Assembly: GCA_045578245.1 (NCBI GenBank)
Contig: JAZNJX010000117.1
Span: 1 to 17,962 of the forward strand
DNA: 17,962 bases
Direction of reading: 5' to 3'
Source of the DNA: Fimenecus sp045578245
Lineage (GTDB): Bacteria; Bacillota; Clostridia; Oscillospirales; Acutalibacteraceae
In this document: piece after piece, positions 14,762 to 17,962 of the stretch
Layout of the letters: each line of letters opens with the position of its first letter
Position numbering within the stretch: the first letter of the stretch is position 1
Notes under the pieces: generated by a model
Database searches by the model: none
Told to the model about the DNA's origin: nothing
The model's input: the letters and a program-made list of their open reading frames with translations, nothing else
Position numbers and translations under genes: made by a program

Positions 14762-16198
14762 TTAATATGCCTTGCCCCAGTAGAGCATTTTTTCTGCAGG
14801 TTTACCACAGCAAACACAAGTTCCGCTGATTTTTTCCTGTGTAAATGGAATACAGCGTGACGTAACACCAGCTTGTTCTTTAAGAGCATCTTCACATTCA
14901 CGGTCACCACACCACATAGCCTTGATAAAACCAGGCTTGTTCTCAGCAATATCCATCATTTCATCCATGTTGTTTGCAACATAAGTCATATTTGAACGAC
15001 GTTCAAGTGCTGCATTGTAAAGACCATCGTGAACTACCTGTAAAAGTTCAGGAATCTTTGTTTCAAGCTCGTTAAGAGAAACAAAATATTTTTCTCTTGT
15101 GTCACGACGAACAACAACACACTGATTATTTTCAATATCACGAGGACCAAGTTCAAGACGGAGAGGAACACCCTTCATCTCATACTCAGCATATTTCCAA
15201 CCCGGAGAATTATCGCTTAAGTCAATCTTTGCACGGCAAATCTTCTTAAGACTTTCATAAACTTCAGTAGCCTTTTCCTTAACACCTGCTTTATGAGAAG
15301 CAACTGGAATAACAACAACCTGAATTGGAGCAACTTTAGGTGGAAGAACAAGACCGTTATCATCACCGTGAGTCATAATAAGAGCACCGATAAGACGAGT
15401 TGTACAACCCCATGATGTCTGGAAAGGATGCTTTAATTTGTTGTCTCTGTCCTGGAACTGAATTCCGAAAGCCTTTGCAAATCCGTCACCAAAGTAGTGG
15501 CTTGTTGCAGACTGTAAAGCCTTACCATCGTGCATAAGTGCTTCGATAGTATATGTATCCTCTGCACCTGCAAATCTTTCTTTTGCAGTTTTAACACCCT
15601 TAACAACAGGCATTGCAAGACAGTTTTCACAGAAATCAGCATAAACGTTAAGCATCTTGATTGTCTCTTCCTGTGCTTCCTCTGCTGTTGCATGGATTGT
15701 GTGACCTTCCTGCCACAAGAATTCACGTGTACGAAGGAATGGTCTTGTAGTCTTTTCCCAACGAACAACAGAAACCCACTGATTATAGAGCTTTGGTAAG
15801 TCACGGTAAGACTGAATAATATTTGCATAGTGTTCACAGAAAAGAGTTTCAGAAGTAGGTCGAACACAAAGACGCTCTTCAAGTTTTTCGCTACCACCAT
15901 GAGTTACCCAAGCAACCTCAGGAGCAAAACCCTCAACGTGGTCCTTTTCCTTATTCAAAAGGCTTTCAGGGATAAACATAGGCATACAAACATTTTCGTG
16001 CCCTGTTTCTTTGAACATTCCGTCAAGTGTTTTCTGAATATTTTCCCAGATAGCATAGCCGTAAGGTCGAATAACCATACAGCCCTTTACGCTTGTATAT
16101 TCAACCAATTCTGCTTTTTTAACAACGTCGGTATACCATTTGGCAAAATCCACGTCCATTGAGGTAATTTCCTCAACCATCTTTTTTTGTTCAGCCAT
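14762..16198 (-). CDS. proS: Prolyl-tRNA synthetase, short archaeal/eukaryal-type (ProS type 3)
   Basis: Charges tRNA-Pro in the cytoplasm. The 478-residue protein has the class II core: RPYGYAIWENIQ near motif 1, RPTSET (113-118), motif 2 TRPFLRTREFLWQEGHT (151-167), and motif 3 around TTRLIGALIMTHGDDNGLVLP. The anticodon-binding domain covers about 290-390. It has no INS editing insertion of the long bacterial type. The C-terminal domain keeps a Cys4 zinc-type site (C430, C435, C461, C464, with C463 adjacent) and ends in KMLYWGKAY, close to the terminal Tyr typical of this type. AAGGAAG lies 7 nt before the ATG. No T-box leader was found. Upstream is the 82-bp palindromic element. Confidence 0.96.
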   Translation of the reverse strand: MAEQKKMVEEITSMDVDFAKWYTDVVKKAELVEYTSVKGCMVIRPYGYAIWENIQKTLDGMFKETGHENVCMPMFIPESLLNKEKDHVEGFAPEVAWVTHGGSEKLEERLCVRPTSETLFCEHYANIIQSYRDLPKLYNQWVSVVRWEKTTRPFLRTREFLWQEGHTIHATAEEAQEETIKMLNVYADFCENCLAMPVVKGVKTAKERFAGAEDTYTIEALMHDGKALQSATSHYFGDGFAKAFGIQFQDRDNKLKHPFQTSWGCTTRLIGALIMTHGDDNGLVLPPKVAPIQVVVIPVASHKAGVKEKATEVYESLKKICRAKIDLSDNSPGWKYAEYEMKGVPLRLELGPRDIENNQCVVVRRDTREKYFVSLNELETKIPELLQVVHDGLYNAALERRSNMTYVANNMDEMMDIAENKPGFIKAMWCGDRECEDALKEQAGVTSRCIPFTQEKISGTCVCCGKPAEKMLYWGKAY

Positions 16199-16232
16199 TT
16201 TATATCTTCCTTAACATAAAAAATTAAATAGA

Positions 16233-16314
16233 TTTTTTTCGCAAGGCAATGTGACAGAGGCAAAGCTGTATATAGATACTGCAATCCGAAAGCCACGAAG
16301 ATTTGCGGAAAAAG
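16233..16314. repeat. 82-bp nested palindromic element between acpP and proS
   Basis: The outer arms TTTTTTCGCAA (16234-16244) and TTGCGGAAAAA (16303-16313) pair over 11 positions with one G-U. The inner arms GCTGTAT (16265-16271) and ATACTGC (16276-16282) pair 6 of 7 around an ATAG loop. Both share the same centre (16273.5). A middle helix TGTG (16250-16253) / CACG (16294-16297) lies on the same axis. The wobble pairs form only in + strand RNA. The core is richer in GC than its flanks. It could be a small MITE-like repeat or a structured RNA; no known riboswitch class was recognised. Confidence 0.6.
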
Positions 16315-16323
16315 AAACTATTT

Positions 16324-16329
16324 ATTATA
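16324..16329 (-). promoter_or_regulatory. Possible -10 box for proS
   Basis: TATAAT on the - strand (16324-16329), between the acpP hairpin and the palindromic element. No good -35 is seen at 16-18 bp spacing. If used, transcription would start near 16317 and the proS leader would begin with the whole palindromic element. Confidence 0.3.
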
Positions 16330-16335
16330 AAAGAT

Positions 16336-16363
16336 ACAGGGACAAATTAATTTCTGTCCCTGT
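16336..16363 (-). terminator. Hairpin after acpP, probable terminator
   Basis: Perfect 9-bp stem ACAGGGACA / TGTCCCTGT (16336-16344 with 16355-16363) and a 10-nt loop. In gene orientation it is followed by ATCTTTTATAA, a weak U-tail, so termination may be partial with read-through into proS. It lies 26 bp after the acpP stop. Confidence 0.65.
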
Positions 16364-16389
16364 TTTAAAAATCTAAATAAAATTGTTAA

Positions 16390-16614
16390 TTAGTTTTCTT
16401 CGATAAACTTAACAATATCCGCAACAGTTCTAATATTTTCAAGCTCTTCGTCGGAGATTTCCATATCGAATTCATCCTCAAGAGTCATAACTAAATCTGC
16501 AAGGTCAATACTGTCAGCGCCTAAATCCTCAAGGAGAACAGCGTCCAATGTAACTACATCCTCATCCAACTCAAGTTGGTCACAGATAATATCACGTACT
16601 TTTTCAAAAACCAT
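16390..16614 (-). CDS. acpP: Acyl carrier protein
   Basis: A 74-residue acidic helical protein that carries growing acyl chains in fatty-acid synthesis. The phosphopantetheine attachment Ser is S35 in LGADSIDLADL; the common form is DSLDxVEL, so here Leu is Ile and the Glu is Asp. The remaining LEDEFDMEISDEEL helix is typical. The ATG at 16614 is chosen over the frame's first Met at 16632 because GGAGG (16622-16626) lies 7 nt before it and would otherwise be inside the coding region. It has its own near-consensus promoter and a hairpin after it, so it is probably expressed strongly and separately from the mutase gene. No fab genes are in the window. Confidence 0.96.
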   Translation of the reverse strand: MVFEKVRDIICDQLELDEDVVTLDAVLLEDLGADSIDLADLVMTLEDEFDMEISDEELENIRTVADIVKFIEEN

Positions 16615-16650
16615 ACCAGCACCTCCGTTCAAAATCTTAACTTACTAAAT

Positions 16651-16679
16651 ATATTAGAATTCTTTTCCCGATTTGTCAA
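16651..16679 (-). promoter_or_regulatory. Near-consensus sigma-A promoter of acpP
   Basis: -35 TTGACA (16674-16679, perfect), 17-bp spacer, -10 TAATAT (16651-16656). The leader is about 30 nt with a GGAGG site. It lies in the 73-bp gap between the mutase and acpP genes, which has no terminator hairpin. Confidence 0.85.
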
Positions 16680-16687
16680 CACTTTTA

Positions 16688-17962
16688 TTACAAATTTATG
16701 AAATCTTGGAGTGATGTAAAGTCAACTCCCTTTACATTCTTGACTGTTTTGTAGAATGTCTTACAGATTTCTGCACACCCACCATCTGTGTCACTTTCCG
16801 CATTGAAAGGCATTACAGGGTCGTGAACCGAAAGACGGAGCAAAAACCACCCGTTTCGTTTCTCGTCCTTAAACGAAACCCGTACACCCTCGTAATTGTC
16901 AGGTGCTAAAATCATTTCGTCGTTGTTTTCTGCAATAGCTTTTACATCTTCAATAAGTTTTTCCCCGATTTCTCTGAAATTTTCTTCTGTAATGTTAAAT
17001 CGGAGTTCTTTTTCTTCAAGTGGTTTTTTTAGAGTTGCAATGCAGTCACCAATTTTCTTATTTTCCTTACGAAGTACTGCAGCCTTTATTATAATTTTTG
17101 TAACGAGGTAAGCACCATCATTAAGATAATAATTTTCCTTAAACGCAGCATGACCTGACGTTTCAATTGCAAGAGGCGTGTTTTCACCAAGATTTGTACG
17201 ACGGACAGCCTCATCAATTACATTTTTGTATCCACGTTTGAAACGGATATGCTTACCCCCAAGCGTTTCTTCAATGAATTCACGAAGTCCGTCACTTGTA
17301 ACGGAGTCAGTAACAATACTACCACCTTCATTACCTTCAAGTGCAATTACAGAAGCCAATGCAACAATGGCATTTCTGTTGATTTCCTCACCCTTTTCAT
17401 CAACACAGGATGCACGGTCAACGTCCGTATCAAAAATCACACCTAAATCACATTTATTTTCCACAGTTGCTTTACGGATAAATTCCATAGCAACCTTGTT
17501 TTCAGGATTAGGAATATGATTAGGGAACATTCCGTCAGGCTCTAAAAACTGACTTGCAGAAACATCTGCTCCTAAAGGTGCTAAAACTTCAGTTGCATAA
17601 AATCCGCCGACACCATTACCGGCATCAACTGCGATTTTAAATCCGTCAAGAGGTTTTTCATAGTCTTCTGCATTAACACCCTGTTTTATCATATTGCGAA
17701 GAATCTCCGCATATTCACTGATATAATCAATTTCTGTAATTTCTCCACATTTTTCTGTTACTTCAACAGGCTCCGTTTCAGCAACTGAGAGAATTCCCTT
17801 TAATTCTTCGCCTGACAAACCACCGTCACGGGTAAAGAATTTAAGTCCGTTTCTGTCATATGGATGATGACTTGCTGTAATCTGAATTGCACCATCACAA
17901 TTTCTTGTAACAGTCGTCATAAACATAGCAGGAGTTGAACAATATGAGCAGTTAAGCACATT
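16688..17962 (-). CDS. Phosphomannomutase/phosphoglucomutase family, 5' end cut off
   Basis: Interconverts hexose 1- and 6-phosphates through a phosphoserine. The frame is open to the right edge (residues ...NVLNCSYCSTPAMF), so the true start is beyond it; by comparison with the usual length of about 500, some 70-90 residues are missing. About 424 residues are visible. The active-site Ser loop is TASHHPYDRNGLKFF, the metal loop is DTDVDRA, the sugar-binding loop is ETSGHAAFKENY (commonly ExSGE or ESSGH) and the phosphate loop near the C-terminus is NYEGVRVSF. The product feeds nucleotide-sugar and envelope polymer synthesis. PMM and PGM specificity cannot be separated here. It ends 73 bp before acpP, which has its own promoter. 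Confidence 0.93.
   Translation of the reverse strand, partial: NVLNCSYCSTPAMFMTTVTRNCDGAIQITASHHPYDRNGLKFFTRDGGLSGEELKGILSVAETEPVEVTEKCGEITEIDYISEYAEILRNMIKQGVNAEDYEKPLDGFKIAVDAGNGVGGFYATEVLAPLGADVSASQFLEPDGMFPNHIPNPENKVAMEFIRKATVENKCDLGVIFDTDVDRASCVDEKGEEINRNAIVALASVIALEGNEGGSIVTDSVTSDGLREFIEETLGGKHIRFKRGYKNVIDEAVRRTNLGENTPLAIETSGHAAFKENYYLNDGAYLVTKIIIKAAVLRKENKKIGDCIATLKKPLEEKELRFNITEENFREIGEKLIEDVKAIAENNDEMILAPDNYEGVRVSFKDEKRNGWFLLRLSVHDPVMPFNAESDTDGGCAEICKTFYKTVKNVKGVDFTSLQDFINL

Noticed and set aside
16087..16296. Minus-strand ORF of 69 codons reading through the palindromic element
   Set aside because: It overlaps the proS start in another frame, has no ribosome site and its codons follow the palindrome. 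It is a by-product of the element.
16199..16389. T-box or known riboswitch upstream of proS
   Set aside because: No T-box consensus, specifier-loop layout or antiterminator was found, and the 190-bp gap already holds the acpP hairpin and the palindromic element. Phrases such as GGCAAAGC recall c-di-GMP aptamers, but the order of conserved parts does not match.
16615..16632. Six extra N-terminal residues on acyl carrier protein
   Set aside because: They would be encoded by the GGAGG ribosome site of the ATG at 16614, and family proteins begin at that Met.

Overview
The window comes from a low-GC Gram-positive bacterium, most likely a gut-type member of class Clostridia (Oscillospirales-like). 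The evidence is AT-rich intergenic DNA, strong GGAGG-type ribosome sites, several GTG starts, sigma-A-type promoters, a short archaeal/eukaryal-type ProRS and a GtrA/GtrB pair beside a DacF-like carboxypeptidase. The genus cannot be fixed from the sequence alone. No rRNA, tRNA, CRISPR array, insertion sequence or prophage module was seen, and there is no gene-free stretch longer than 300 bases.

Layout, left to right. (1) 1-960: the 3' end of a probable NTP_transf_5-type nucleotidyltransferase (+), facing a small metallophosphoesterase (-), with a bidirectional terminator between them. (2) 1001-5447: a self-contained + strand operon with a clear promoter (TTGGAT-N17-TATACT, extended -10) and a clear terminator. 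It encodes a membrane-anchored D,D-carboxypeptidase, a GtrB-like polyprenyl-phosphate glycosyltransferase, a GtrA-like flippase and a cytoplasmic beta-lactamase-fold serine hydrolase. (3) 5446-7110: a convergent gene fusing an XRE DNA-binding domain, one membrane helix and a complete family I.5-type lipase with its zinc-site residues. An inverted repeat lies over its start region. This is the most unusual gene here. (4) 14708 down to 7125 (-): a long run of eight co-directional genes: cyclase/formamidase-like enzyme, two half-size ChrA proteins, RlmD-type rRNA methyltransferase, GPH-family sugar:cation symporter, a PD-(D/E)XK/DUF4268-type protein, a secreted purple-acid-phosphatase-like enzyme and a NimA-like flavin-fold protein. 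Most gaps are under 25 bp, so much of it is probably one transcript starting at the TTGAAT-N17-TAGAAT promoter. (5) 14721-17962 (-): prolyl-tRNA synthetase, acyl carrier protein with its own near-consensus promoter, and a phosphomanno/phosphoglucomutase cut by the window edge. An 82-bp nested palindromic element lies between acpP and proS.

Functional reading. The + operon looks like an envelope unit: crosslink control plus a lipid-linked sugar donor and its flippase, with the final acceptor glycosyltransferase encoded elsewhere. The long - strand run mixes housekeeping, transport and accessory genes, with the DUF4268 protein as its least expected member. The best candidates for undescribed biology are the XRE-TM-lipase with its possible operator, and the 82-bp symmetric element upstream of proS. 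Several starts were moved from the longest ORF on the basis of ribosome sites and promoters: DacF to 1085, ChrA-1 to 14025, cyclase to 14649 and AcpP to 16614.
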